NCBI RefSeq assembly: GCF_007991495.1
Contig: NZ_BJYL01000033.1
Span: 1 to 64,000, forward strand
Direction: 5' to 3'
DNA: 64,000 nt
Origin: Sporosarcina luteola
GTDB taxonomy: Bacteria; Bacillota; Bacilli; Bacillales_A; Planococcaceae
Each line of letters opens with the position of its first letter. The stretch's first letter is position 1. The translations under genes were made by a program, and so were the position numbers. The notes beneath the pieces were generated by a model. The model searched no databases. It saw only the letters and a program-made list of their open reading frames with translations, and was not told the origin of the DNA. Shown here one piece after another: positions 25,681 through 33,744 of this stretch.

Positions 25681-26669
25681 GATTCATACTCTGCGGCTCT
25701 TTTTGACAGTGATTCTATCTCCTTCAAGCCAGCAATATAGACTCTGCCTTTTTTCTCTCCTTGTGATGGTATTTCTAGTTGCTTTAATATCCGATTTGCT
25801 TTTTGATGACTTTGGAGTTGAAGGAAGTGCCTGCATTCTTTATTTGAAATCCGATTATTCACCAACATAAAGAAATCTAACATTCCTGGTATATGCCCGT
25901 ACTGGTCTGTATAGCCACATTGGTTACATCCCCATCCTTTGTGAATGGATTGCATGCCAAATAGACCACATTGCCCGCAACGTACGCCTGTTTTTAATTC
26001 GTTAGGTGAAATATTGTAATTTGATGATAAGGGAAAAGGGTTGTAATCACGATGGCTTTCCATCAAAGCTGTTGCTATGCTTCTCAGTTGAGTATCATCG
26101 AGAGTTGGGGATTGTTCTCCGATGTTTCGTAGGAATACGGGTATTTCTAGGGGAAATAAAATTGTCAAATTGGTTCGCGTATTTTCAAATTGCTGTTGCG
26201 GCCGTGGAAAAACCACTGCTTTTAAAATAGGTATAGACATGTTTCGTGCGTAAAACCAATCTTCTAGCAAAATTTGATTGCGATTGAGTTGAATGGATGG
26301 ACATTCAAATGAATCTGTTTGGCCGTTATCCAGGGTACGGATAATTTGGTTCTGATCTGCTGGAAAACTAATGCGACCTGCAATGTTTTTCATCTCAAGA
26401 ATAACCACCCCTTGCTTGCAAAGAAAGAGTGTGTCTATTTGAAACCGCCCGGTTGACCGTAGATGCAAATCATGAAATATGTAATGTTCAAACGGGAATT
26501 GATACTTATGAAAAACCTCTGCTAGTAGTCTTTCACCATTCTCGCCTGCCCGAGTTGCTTTTAAAGCATTTTCAATACTTAAGTAGCGTGGATGATGATC
26601 GGGTAATCTTTGAAATAACCTTTCCAGTCCCAACAATTTACCGGAATTCTTTTTCTTCTTAATTATCAA
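25662..26669 (-). CDS. NERD-domain nuclease-like protein with zinc ribbon
   Basis: A 335-residue protein with a NERD (nuclease-related) domain at about residues 45-160: 'RAGENGERLLAEVFHKYQFP', 'RFQIDTLFLCKQGVVILEMK', where the D and E-x-K give a PD-(D/E)XK-type site. A C-terminal zinc ribbon (RCGQCGLFG and GCNQCGYTDQ) follows near 235-260. It is likely a DNA-binding or DNA-processing protein; the family is unproven biochemically. The start is TTG 26669 behind GGAGGTG; an upstream ATG at 26699 lacks a ribosome site. The gene is bracketed by two family B arrays in the same orientation. Confidence 0.85.
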   Translation of the reverse strand: MIIKKKKNSGKLLGLERLFQRLPDHHPRYLSIENALKATRAGENGERLLAEVFHKYQFPFEHYIFHDLHLRSTGRFQIDTLFLCKQGVVILEMKNIAGRISFPADQNQIIRTLDNGQTDSFECPSIQLNRNQILLEDWFYARNMSIPILKAVVFPRPQQQFENTRTNLTILFPLEIPVFLRNIGEQSPTLDDTQLRSIATALMESHRDYNPFPLSSNYNISPNELKTGVRCGQCGLFGMQSIHKGWGCNQCGYTDQYGHIPGMLDFFMLVNNRISNKECRHFLQLQSHQKANRILKQLEIPSQGEKKGRVYIAGLKEIESLSKRAAEYESKVPIW

Positions 26670-26753
26670 TAAAAGCACCTCCAAAAATGATTGTAACATG
26701 GTGAAAATGCTTTTTCCATAAGAGGCTTTCTGCAGAAATAGGCATACTAAAAA

Positions 26754-26890
26754 TTTTCTATTGAATCTGCTAGATTATCTATTGAATAATTGGGTTTATC
26801 TATTGAATACGGCAACATATCGATTGAATATCAATTTATATCTATTGAATCCGTCATTATATCACCAAATCAGGACCTTTTACCTAACAC
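26754..26890 (+). repeat. Tandem 21-bp array, family B (second copy)
   Basis: Units at 26754, 26775, 26796, 26817, 26838 and 26859, exactly 21 bases apart, with core (T/A)TATCTATTGAAT. It ends in TATATCACCAAATCAGGACC followed by TTTTACCTA, nearly identical to the end motif at 25659. It lies upstream of the NERD gene. Confidence 0.85.
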
Positions 26891-26953
26891 AACTACTTCT
26901 CATAAAAATTCCTCCTCACACCCCTCAAAAATTCGACAACCCTGTGTCGCTCG

Positions 26954-26982
26954 TTGCCTACCGTGCGGACTAATGATACAAT
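26954..26982 (+). promoter_or_regulatory. Promoter of small transcript
   Basis: -35 TTGCCT (26954-26959), a 17-base spacer and -10 TACAAT (26977-26982). It points to a short rightward transcript that ends at the strong terminator near 27130. Confidence 0.6.
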
Positions 26983-27019
26983 GGAATGTAGGATTAGCAT
27001 AAAAAGGAGTGAAGTCTTC

Positions 27020-27109
27020 ATGTGGTTCTTATACATCATGTACACATTGTTTGCATTCATTTTAATCGGCACTACGTTTGGTCTTGTGAGCACTTTCAAC
27101 AATCATAAG
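27020..27109 (+). CDS. Putative 29-aa membrane peptide
   Basis: ATG 27020 follows AAAAAGGAGTGAAG. The product begins MWFLYIMYTLFAFIFN, a short hydrophobic segment, and ends CEHFQQS; the stop lies inside the terminator stem. If the run of five T near 27060 were one base shorter, the frame would continue as a fully hydrophobic peptide ending in FNNHK, so a frameshift or a base error is possible. The promoter, Shine-Dalgarno and terminator make the transcript credible. The peptide itself is less certain, and it may instead be a small RNA. Confidence 0.4.
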
Positions 27110-27136
27110 TGATTGTTGAGGTGCTTTTCTTTTTTG
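27090..27136 (+). terminator. Strong intrinsic terminator
   Basis: TCAACAATCA/TGATTGTTGA form 10 perfect pairs around TAAG, extended by AGCAC/GTGCT, followed by TTTTCTTTTTT. Confidence 0.85.
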
Positions 27137-27164
27137 GGGGAATCGCGTCAGGTTGTCTGCAAAA

Positions 27165-27212
27165 TTGAAAAGGTGTCCCGCGGCCTTGATCGGCTGAGGG
27201 ACACCTTTTCTT
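27165..27212 (-). terminator. Terminator of regulator-peptide operon
   Basis: AAAAGGTGTCCC/GGGACACCTTTT, 12 perfect pairs, lies five bases after the peptide gene stop. The leftward strand continues T-rich. Confidence 0.85.
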
Positions 27213-27216
27213 AATG

Positions 27217-27375
27217 TTATACTTGGGGAGGCAGGATTTGTGGTGGAGCAAAGTTTTCCCGGCCAATCGCACTAGCATCCACATTGTCGTTCGGCTCCAT
27301 TGCCATAGCGCTTCCCGCTCCGGCAAACGAGGCAAATAATGCAGCTAGTAATAGAACAGACAGTTTCTTTTTCAT
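27217..27375 (-). CDS. Exported pro-peptide, candidate quorum signal
   Basis: A 52-residue peptide too short for usual gene callers. Residues 1-25 are a textbook signal peptide: MKKK, hydrophobic core LSVLLLAALFASFAGAG, then SAMA before the cut. The remaining 27 residues begin MEPNDNVDAS and end in a proline-rich APPQILPPQV. The ATG at 27375 overlaps the stop of the upstream HTH-TPR regulator (ATGA) and has GGAGATGAAG before it. In RRNPP systems (NprR-NprX, PlcR-PapR, Rap-Phr), a small exported pro-peptide encoded right after the receptor is processed, re-imported by an oligopeptide permease and bound by the receptor. The signal is probably cut from the C-terminal half, but which residues cannot be told. 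Confidence 0.75.
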   Translation of the reverse strand: MKKKLSVLLLAALFASFAGAGSAMAMEPNDNVDASAIGRENFAPPQILPPQV

Positions 27376-28613
27376 GGTTCTTCATCTCCTTTGATAAAGT
27401 AATACAAACTATATTTATCCGCTTGTCCATCATTTCCGATGGTTCGGTAATAGTTTGCCAATTTCCATGCCATACTCCTTGCTTCTCTTATATAACCATG
27501 TTTGACGAGAAAAGGAAATGCAGTTTCTTCACAATAGTCAAAAAGTTCTTGTTGGGAAATTTTTGACTTTCTAAAGTAGGTCCCCAACATCCTTAAATAC
27601 GGGTCTTTTTTCCTTTCAACAATCACATCTAATTCATCAATTAAGGAATCCATCTCCATATTTTCTTCTGTTGCTGTGTGAAGCAGGTGAATCAGAACGG
27701 CTTGATAATAATCCGTGCCCGGCCCGATGAGCGACTTTAACTCTTTTAATAAAGCATATGCAGATTTGTGGAGACCTCGGCGGTTTTGCAGTTCGGAGTA
27801 ATTATATAAAGCGCCTTGGTATAGTTGATCAAATTCCATCATTTTGGCATTGCGTAGTATGATTTTAAACAAGCCTTCCGCCTGCAGGATGAAGTCTCGA
27901 TTTGTATAATTGATCGCCAATAGCAGTTGCGCATGCAGCAACCGTATGTAATTGCAGTCTTTCCGAAAATGATCAACGGCCAATTCTGCGTAATATGTTG
28001 ACTTGCCGTATTGTGTTCTGCCGTGCAGCAAATAAGCTTTCTGATAGAACAGCTCGCCTTCGAACATATAGGGAATCCGTTCGCGGTTTTCGTCAATTTT
28101 CTTTAATTGTTCCTCCGCTTCTTCGAAGTTTTGGGAGAAAATGTCGTACATTAAATGAATGACCTTCGAAATGCCTTTTTCGTAGTCCGTAAATGACGAC
28201 TCCATCCGCTTTAAAATGGATACTTGTTGGGTGGCGCGGGGCATGTCCTGTTTGAATAAATAGAAGCGTAGTTTATAGAGCTCGTATCTGTTTACGAGGT
28301 CGGTAGATTGCAAGTAGTCCTCTTGACTGGAGAGCTCTATGTAAGCTTGTTCCATCGATTTCAAGTCGTAGTAGACTGAGTGCATGATGAAGGTTTCCAA
28401 TTTTTCTTTCCAATAGGCATACGTATCAATTTCCCGCTCCCATTCAATGTTCATCCGCTTGAACAAATTATTCATGGTTTCAGCATGGGGATCGTATTTA
28501 TTCGACTCGATTTTGCTTAAATGTGAGATGGAACAGATGCCTTCACATAGCTCCGCCTGTGTCATATCGTTTTTCATACGGTAGTATTTCAGGATGGATC
28601 CGACGTTCAACAT
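27372..28613 (-). CDS. HTH-TPR transcription regulator (RRNPP/NprR-like)
   Basis: A 413-residue regulator. The N-terminal XRE helix-turn-helix is at about residues 1-58: 'VGSILKYYRMKNDMTQAELC' and 'SISHLSKIESNKYDPHAETM'. The remainder is a series of helical repeats of the TPR type, for example 'EEAEEQLKKIDENRERIPYM', 'YQGALYNYSELQNRRGLHKS'. Length and layout match NprR-type peptide-sensing regulators (about 420 residues). ATG 28613 follows AAAGAGGTGATC; the extension to 28643 has no ribosome site. Its stop overlaps the start of the pro-peptide gene, the classic receptor-signal arrangement. Target genes are not evident; no protease gene is adjacent. Confidence 0.87.
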   Translation of the reverse strand: MLNVGSILKYYRMKNDMTQAELCEGICSISHLSKIESNKYDPHAETMNNLFKRMNIEWEREIDTYAYWKEKLETFIMHSVYYDLKSMEQAYIELSSQEDYLQSTDLVNRYELYKLRFYLFKQDMPRATQQVSILKRMESSFTDYEKGISKVIHLMYDIFSQNFEEAEEQLKKIDENRERIPYMFEGELFYQKAYLLHGRTQYGKSTYYAELAVDHFRKDCNYIRLLHAQLLLAINYTNRDFILQAEGLFKIILRNAKMMEFDQLYQGALYNYSELQNRRGLHKSAYALLKELKSLIGPGTDYYQAVLIHLLHTATEENMEMDSLIDELDVIVERKKDPYLRMLGTYFRKSKISQQELFDYCEETAFPFLVKHGYIREARSMAWKLANYYRTIGNDGQADKYSLYYFIKGDEEP

Positions 28614-28673
28614 GATCACCTCTTTAAATTTCCCACTATTCAAACATTATCATGTTTAGTTGCAGAGCACATG

Positions 28674-28709
28674 AGAAAACAGTCCCGGGGGAGTAAGGGA
28701 CTGTTTTCT
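28674..28709. terminator. Perfect 13-bp inverted repeat
   Basis: AGAAAACAGTCCC and GGGACTGTTTTCT around a 10-base loop, with T-rich flanks on both strands. It lies upstream of the HTH-TPR regulator in a 324-base gap. It could terminate rightward read-through or be a mobile palindrome like the other GGGAC hairpins here. I see nothing else nameable in the gap apart from the next terminator. Confidence 0.5.
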
Positions 28710-28865
28710 TACCTAATGTATGGGATTTTCATTAGGAGGCTAATTTCACTGTAACAAACATTTCGACTATAGGAAATCGGGAAAAATCTGATAGAAATCG
28801 ACGGTTTTCGCAAGTATGTCCTCTATCTATCCACCCCTAAAATGGCATTTACATAATTCTAAAGA

Positions 28866-28900
28866 ACTAAAAAACACCGGCTATCATGCAGCCGGTGTTG
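28866..28900 (-). terminator. Terminator of GntR-ABC operon
   Basis: AACACCGGCT/AGCCGGTGTT, followed leftward by six T residues, 38 bases after the last ABC gene. Confidence 0.85.
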
Positions 28901-28937
28901 GGCAAATCATTCATTACGTATTTGAAGATACCTACAA

Positions 28938-29921
28938 TCAAGCAGTTACGTCACGTTTTACGAATGTTGAATAACTGATGACGAGGAATACGACGATGTA
29001 AACTGCCAGCACAGTGAGTGAGAATGGCATTGTAATGTCTTCAACCAACATCATGCCTGTTTCGAACTGTGTCAAATCCATATGTGTGAACAGCAAGTAT
29101 TTCGCTACTTCATATTTCGAAAGCATTGCGGAAATTGTCGTTCCTGTGAAGTAAATGAACAGCGACAATCCGATCGCGAGTGAGCTTGAGCGGAATACAC
29201 TGCCTACCGCGAAAGCGAATGTTGAAGTGACGAATACACTGCCGAATGACAGAAGCAACATATAGAGGCTCTGGCCCCAAACGGATGCTTCTACCACTTC
29301 TTTGCCATTCCAAACAAGATCCTGGCCTGTTCCTGATTTGAATAAAATCATCGCCAAAAGGATATAAACGATATAGCCGATCACCATAAGTAAAATACCG
29401 AATAAATTCACTGTGAGAAATTTTGAAGTAAGGATCTTCCACCGCTTCACGGGGCGTGTCAGCAACATTTTAATCGTCCCTTGTGAAAACTCGGAAGCGA
29501 CAATGCCGGCCGCTACGATGACTGTCAGCAACAATACCGTCCCGCCAATGTCTGCAGGCTGTTTGATCATACCTTCTCTGCTGAAATGATCTTCCGGTTC
29601 AATATTATTCGCAAGGCGGTATTCAGCGACTTTTTCCTCACCTTCAAGCTTTTTGCGCTCGGACTTCGTCAGTGAATCATCTGCAAGCCTAGTTTGAATG
29701 GACGCTAAATCCCCTTGGACGCCTTCATGCCAATCCGGAATGCTTTCAGCTTGTACTTCTACCGATAACCCCGAACCGTTGTCAAAATTAGAATCCTGAA
29801 TACTGATCCACTTCATTAGCGCCATCATTCCGGCTGTAATCACGATTAAAATCGCGACCATCACCCACGTCCCTTTTTTATGCCATAATTTCATCCATTC
29901 ATTTCGCATAAGATTCAGCAA
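28938..29921 (-). CDS. ABC-2 transporter permease
   Basis: Membrane subunit of 327 residues of an ABC exporter. It starts with the typical MRNEWMKLWHKKGTW before the first membrane helix. A large extracellular-type loop (about 40-130, acidic) follows, then five further hydrophobic segments. 'FSQGTIKMLLTRPVKRWKIL' is the conserved coupling motif of ABC-2 permeases. The start is TTG 29921, eight bases after GGAGG; it overlaps the preceding ATPase gene by 23 bases. It is the last gene of a six-gene operon. The substrate is unknown. Confidence 0.85.
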   Translation of the reverse strand: MLNLMRNEWMKLWHKKGTWVMVAILIVITAGMMALMKWISIQDSNFDNGSGLSVEVQAESIPDWHEGVQGDLASIQTRLADDSLTKSERKKLEGEEKVAEYRLANNIEPEDHFSREGMIKQPADIGGTVLLLTVIVAAGIVASEFSQGTIKMLLTRPVKRWKILTSKFLTVNLFGILLMVIGYIVYILLAMILFKSGTGQDLVWNGKEVVEASVWGQSLYMLLLSFGSVFVTSTFAFAVGSVFRSSSLAIGLSLFIYFTGTTISAMLSKYEVAKYLLFTHMDLTQFETGMMLVEDITMPFSLTVLAVYIVVFLVISYSTFVKRDVTA

Positions 29922-30816
29922 TCTGGCCACCTCCAGTCATCTCTAAGAACTCATCTTCCAACGTTTTCTTATGCGGCTGTACCGCAAAAACTTCCAGGCC
30001 TTCTGCAATGAACGAACGTATTATTCCCGGAATCTGTTGCTGTTCCGCATTTACGAGGAAGCCGTTTTTGAAAACCTCTACCGCTAAGCCTTCATTCACA
30101 AGCAGCTCCTTCACCTTCTCAAGAGGTGTTGCTTCTATATAATAATAGGATTCCTTTGTCTCAGACATTTCCCGTATATCAATCAGCTTACCGTTCTGGA
30201 TAACCGCGATCCGGTCGCACATCAGCTCGATTTCAGACAGCATATGGCTTGAAACGAAGACGGACACGCCTTCCGTTTCTGCAATTTGACGCAAGTATTG
30301 ACGGAATTCACGGATTCCAGCTGGATCGAGTCCATTTGTCGGTTCATCCAAGATTAAAAACTTCGGACGGTGCAATAACGCTTGCGCCAATCCAAGTCGT
30401 TGACGCATTCCTAGTGAATACGTCCCCACTTTTTCATGAATACGGTTTTGCATTCCGACTTGGCGGATAACTTCATCAATCCGCTCCTTCGTCACGCCTT
30501 TATGCATGCGCGCGAAATGCACTAAATTCTTATACCCAGACATGAACTTATACATTTCCGGATTTTCAACGATGACCCCTACTTTCGAAAGACCTTCCTC
30601 AAAATTATCTCGAAGTGATATTCCTTCGATGATGACGTCTCCCCCTGTCTGTTTCATCAAGCCGACCATCATCCGGATCGTCGTCGTTTTCCCAGCCCCA
30701 TTCGGACCGAGGAAGCCCGTGATTTGCCCTGGATACAATGACAAATTTAAGCTATCGATAATTTTCTTACTTCCAATCGTTTTAGATAAATTCTTCAGTT
30801 CCACTACCGGTTTCAT
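29899..30816 (-). CDS. ABC transporter ATP-binding protein
   Basis: ATPase of 305 residues. Walker A is FLGPNGAGKTTTIRMM, the signature is YSLGMRQRLGLAQALL, Walker B is KFLILDEPTNGLDP, and the switch histidine is in VFVSSHMLSE. The C-terminal extension is usual for bacitracin/lantibiotic-type exporters (BcrA-like). It pairs with the following permease. ATG 30816 overlaps the stop of the previous ATPase gene by four bases. Confidence 0.92.
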   Translation of the reverse strand: MKPVVELKNLSKTIGSKKIIDSLNLSLYPGQITGFLGPNGAGKTTTIRMMVGLMKQTGGDVIIEGISLRDNFEEGLSKVGVIVENPEMYKFMSGYKNLVHFARMHKGVTKERIDEVIRQVGMQNRIHEKVGTYSLGMRQRLGLAQALLHRPKFLILDEPTNGLDPAGIREFRQYLRQIAETEGVSVFVSSHMLSEIELMCDRIAVIQNGKLIDIREMSETKESYYYIEATPLEKVKELLVNEGLAVEVFKNGFLVNAEQQQIPGIIRSFIAEGLEVFAVQPHKKTLEDEFLEMTGGGQIAESYAK

Positions 30817-31532
30817 TTTCCCAACTCCCTTTCCACTTGCTGATTCTTGAACAACGACACCATCCAACTCGTTGCGTCCATCCCATAGAAGTCACGGATT
30901 TCGTCAACCGCTTCATGGGCAATGACGACTCCTCCGCGCATAACGATAATGTCATCTAACAACGGCTCGACTTCCCGGATCTCATGCGTTGACATGATGA
31001 CCGTCTGACGCTCCGTGTCCGTAAACCTAATAAGTCCTTTCGCAATATCGTCCCGTACCATCGGGTCAAGGCCGGAGAACGGTTCATCGAGCAAATAGAC
31101 ATCCGCTTCACGTGCAAGCGTTACCGCAATTTTCACCCGTCCCCGGTTCCCTTTCGACAAGCTTTTTATCCTTGCACCAAGCGCCACGTTCAGAAATTGC
31201 ACGATTTCTTTCGCTTTAATGACATCAAAATCGTCAAATTGCGATGCATAGAAATCGATAAGCTGTTGCACGGTGAAGTACGTATAGAAATCATCCGTGT
31301 CGGACATATATGCTATTTGAGCAGCAATCCGCCGTGTGATCGGTTCTCCGTCAAACGTTGCGGCTCCGCTATTCGGTGTCAATAAACCCGCCATCATCTT
31401 TAATAGCGTCGACTTGCCGCTCCCATTTTCACCAACAAGCCCAATCACTTTACCTCTTGGAATGGACAAAGTCACGTCTTGCAATGCCCTTTTACTCCCA
31501 TATTTCTTTACGATATGTTCCAATTCAATCAT
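30813..31532 (-). CDS. ABC transporter ATP-binding protein (YtrB-like)
   Basis: ATPase of 239 residues: Walker A LVGENGSGKSTLLKMM, signature SLSKGNRGRVKIAVTLA (a variant seen in YtrB-type proteins), Walker B VYLLDEPFSGLDP. ATG 31532 has GGGGTGG upstream and overlaps the GntR gene by eight bases. It most likely works with the two permeases encoded upstream of the regulator. Confidence 0.9.
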   Translation of the reverse strand: MIELEHIVKKYGSKRALQDVTLSIPRGKVIGLVGENGSGKSTLLKMMAGLLTPNSGAATFDGEPITRRIAAQIAYMSDTDDFYTYFTVQQLIDFYASQFDDFDVIKAKEIVQFLNVALGARIKSLSKGNRGRVKIAVTLAREADVYLLDEPFSGLDPMVRDDIAKGLIRFTDTERQTVIMSTHEIREVEPLLDDIIVMRGGVVIAHEAVDEIRDFYGMDATSWMVSLFKNQQVERELGK

Positions 31533-31893
31533 GTTCGCCACCCCGTTCCTGCAGACACTTTACTATTTCATCGGTCGTAAATCCGAATGCCGCCACACTT
31601 TGAAGAAACGTCGTCACGAGTTGCTCCTTCATTTCATCCCGAAGCGCTAAAATCTTTTTCTGATCCTCCGTCACGAATGATCCCTGCCCCCTTCTCGTTT
31701 CAGTGATCTCCATCTGCTCCAACTCCTTGTAAACGCGCTGCATCGTATTCGCATTCACGCCAACTTCCACCGCGTATTCACGGACGGACGGCAATTTTTC
31801 TCCCGCCGCAAGCGTGCCCCGCATAATATCCCCCAAAATCCGGTCGATGAGCTGCTGGTAAATCGGCTTATCCGGTAAAAAGTCAATGCTCAT
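31525..31893 (-). CDS. GntR-family repressor (YtrA-like)
   Basis: A regulator of 122 residues with an N-terminal winged HTH ('GEKLPSVREYAVEVGVNANT', 'RRGQGSFVTEDQ') and only a short C-terminal helical part, the YtrA subfamily. It starts MSIDFLPDKPIYQQLIDRIL, as these proteins do. It is the third gene of the operon and probably represses it by binding the inverted repeat at 33351-33372. In B. subtilis the analogous regulon responds to cell-wall antibiotics. Confidence 0.9.
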   Translation of the reverse strand: MSIDFLPDKPIYQQLIDRILGDIMRGTLAAGEKLPSVREYAVEVGVNANTMQRVYKELEQMEITETRRGQGSFVTEDQKKILALRDEMKEQLVTTFLQSVAAFGFTTDEIVKCLQERGGEHD

Positions 31894-31895
31894 CG

Positions 31896-32549
31896 TCAGT
31901 ACCTCACTTTCTTTTCAAGCAATATTGCGCCGCTTGCAAATAATGCAATTGAAACGATGATGTAAATAATCGAACTAACAGGGAGTTCCAACGTCTCCCA
32001 TACTGCAATTAGAAATCCCCATATCATAACTGCGATAGAGATGGGGATTAGTGAAATCAATGAGGCCAACCAACCAATCCTGACTTCTAAAATCTTATAG
32101 ATCACCCAAATCAGCAGGCCCGCAGAAATGAAGAGGAACGTATTAAGGAGTACTTTCAACAATGGTGTAAGTCCTGGAATTCCACCTGCAAAACCGCCAA
32201 TGAAATAGGCACCTACCCCTATTCCGCTCCAAATGATGAAACCTCCAAAAACAGTTAGAATTGCCATGAAGGTCTTGGCACCCAAAAGCTTCACTATCGA
32301 AAAAGGTGAGTGAAGCCATAAATCAGGCTGCTTCGTATCTGTATGAAGACTATGAAGGAAAAACGAAGCTGCCATCAGCGTAAGCATCGTCGAAAACATT
32401 TGAGTAAGCTCGATGCCGTCCATAATACCGCCAACCGCCATAGGTGCAAAACTTGATACGGCTATCACGACAAAGACCAGGGCAAACGTGATCAGTGAGT
32501 ATCTTAAAATCATCCACTCTTTTCTTAATAAACCGCTCCAGCTCGTCAT
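31896..32549 (-). CDS. ABC permease-like membrane protein
   Basis: A 217-residue protein with six hydrophobic segments and an N-terminal 'WSGLLRKEWMILRY' that echoes the preceding paralogue ('WNGLLQKEWVQWRG'). 'LHTDTKQPDLWLHSPFSIVK' matches 'NKEMKRPDLWFHSTASTVKL' of that paralogue, so the two are diverged duplicates and probably a heterodimeric transmembrane part. Its start overlaps the previous stop (ATGA). Substrate unknown. Confidence 0.8.
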   Translation of the reverse strand: MTSWSGLLRKEWMILRYSLITFALVFVVIAVSSFAPMAVGGIMDGIELTQMFSTMLTLMAASFFLHSLHTDTKQPDLWLHSPFSIVKLLGAKTFMAILTVFGGFIIWSGIGVGAYFIGGFAGGIPGLTPLLKVLLNTFLFISAGLLIWVIYKILEVRIGWLASLISLIPISIAVMIWGFLIAVWETLELPVSSIIYIIVSIALFASGAILLEKKVRY

Positions 32550-33328
32550 AGCCTCACCCTCTTCTCAAATAAGGCAATTGCCAAGTAGAACAGGCCGACA
32601 GTAAAGATAACGGCAACTAGGAACTCTCCTGCGTACAACACGGTATTCGTGACAGTGAAATAATCATATTGAAGATCAATCGCCGGGTTCTTTATTGACA
32701 TCAAATCGAAGCTGCCAACCCGGATGAATTTATCATAAACATAGGAGCCTGTAACCTCTCCATACATCCTTACTGAAATAATGAATAAAATTAATGTCAC
32801 AACAAAGGAAAAGCTTTTTAGAAACGGTTTCAACAACTGATCGATGACAATAAAAAAAAAGCCGTAAACCATGAACTGGATAGAAGCGAGAAAAACTGCG
32901 CTGATGAGCAAACTTCCGTAAAATAACAACTCATTGAAAATGGCTTCCGGTTGAGGTGTAATTGCATATCTGATTGCAACGACAAATGCTGTAACTAGCA
33001 AGTATGCCAAGCCCAATCCAGCTGACATCACCATTTTCACCACCACAAGCTTCACCGTGGAAGCTGTGGAATGAAACCATAAATCCGGCCTTTTCATCTC
33101 TTTGTTGAACATCATAGAAAACGCAATGACAGGGACCAAAACACACGCACCGGCCGCTACGAAACTGATAACCATCGTAATTTCAAATACGGAAACTTCC
33201 CCTACTGTAAGTACCCTCGCAAAGTAGGGCAGTATGAACAATCCCGCCAATAGCAGGAAAATCACTACGATGATCTGTCCTCTCCACTGCACCCATTCCT
33301 TTTGCAATAAACCATTCCACTGCTTCAC
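32546..33328 (-). CDS. ABC permease-like membrane protein
   Basis: A 260-residue protein with six to seven hydrophobic segments, and the first gene of the operon. It begins with GTG 33328, eight bases after GGAGG. It is a paralogue of the next gene (shared N-terminus and RPDLWFHS motif). It lies directly behind the operator and promoter. It probably forms the membrane channel of an exporter energised by the YtrB-like ATPase. Confidence 0.82.
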   Translation of the reverse strand: MKQWNGLLQKEWVQWRGQIIVVIFLLLAGLFILPYFARVLTVGEVSVFEITMVISFVAAGACVLVPVIAFSMMFNKEMKRPDLWFHSTASTVKLVVVKMVMSAGLGLAYLLVTAFVVAIRYAITPQPEAIFNELLFYGSLLISAVFLASIQFMVYGFFFIVIDQLLKPFLKSFSFVVTLILFIISVRMYGEVTGSYVYDKFIRVGSFDLMSIKNPAIDLQYDYFTVTNTVLYAGEFLVAVIFTVGLFYLAIALFEKRVRL

Positions 33329-33350
33329 CTTTCTACCTCCTTCTGTACTG

Positions 33351-33372
33351 GTGTATTAGTTACATAGTACAC
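33351..33372. promoter_or_regulatory. GntR/YtrA-type operator
   Basis: GTGTATTA and TAGTACAC are inverted arms (one mismatch pair) around six bases. It covers the -10 region of the operon promoter, which fits repression by the encoded YtrA-like protein. Confidence 0.65.
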
Positions 33373-33392
33373 TATAGTATTCTGAGTTGCAA
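33364..33392 (-). promoter_or_regulatory. Promoter of GntR-ABC operon
   Basis: Leftward -35 TTGCAA (33387-33392), 17-base spacer and -10 TACTAT (33364-33369), overlapped by the operator. Confidence 0.6.
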
Positions 33393-33517
33393 AGGAATTT
33401 GATTGTTTATTGAAGTTTGATTCGAAGGTCATGATTTGGTGTTAATCTGAACTAATGAAAACCTTTTAAATGGCACAGAATAGTGCCAACAATGCCCCGT
33501 ATTTGCCGTAACAGAAA

Positions 33518-33560
33518 TTTATCGATCATTTCCCAAGTTATATTGTCATTTCAGGACTAA
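33518..33560 (+). repeat. Decayed family A array
   Basis: One unit, TTTATCGATCATTTCCCA (33518), and an end motif, GTTATATTGTCATTTCAGGAC (33537). It matches the longer arrays at 52919, 58600, 62071 and 63288. The surrounding gap (33393-33744) contains no gene that I can support. Confidence 0.6.
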
Positions 33561-33744
33561 GGAACCACCAAATGTCCGCCTCGGAAATAACAAAATCCCT
33601 CTTCCTAGTTTAGAAAAGGGATAAACTTATGCCGTATTTATTATTCTATAAGGTTTTATTATGTTAATAGTTTCAAATCCCGTCATAGCCCTTCCCCGCA
33701 AACTCCCCTACACTTAAGATAACAACCTTAAAGGAGCGATCCAT

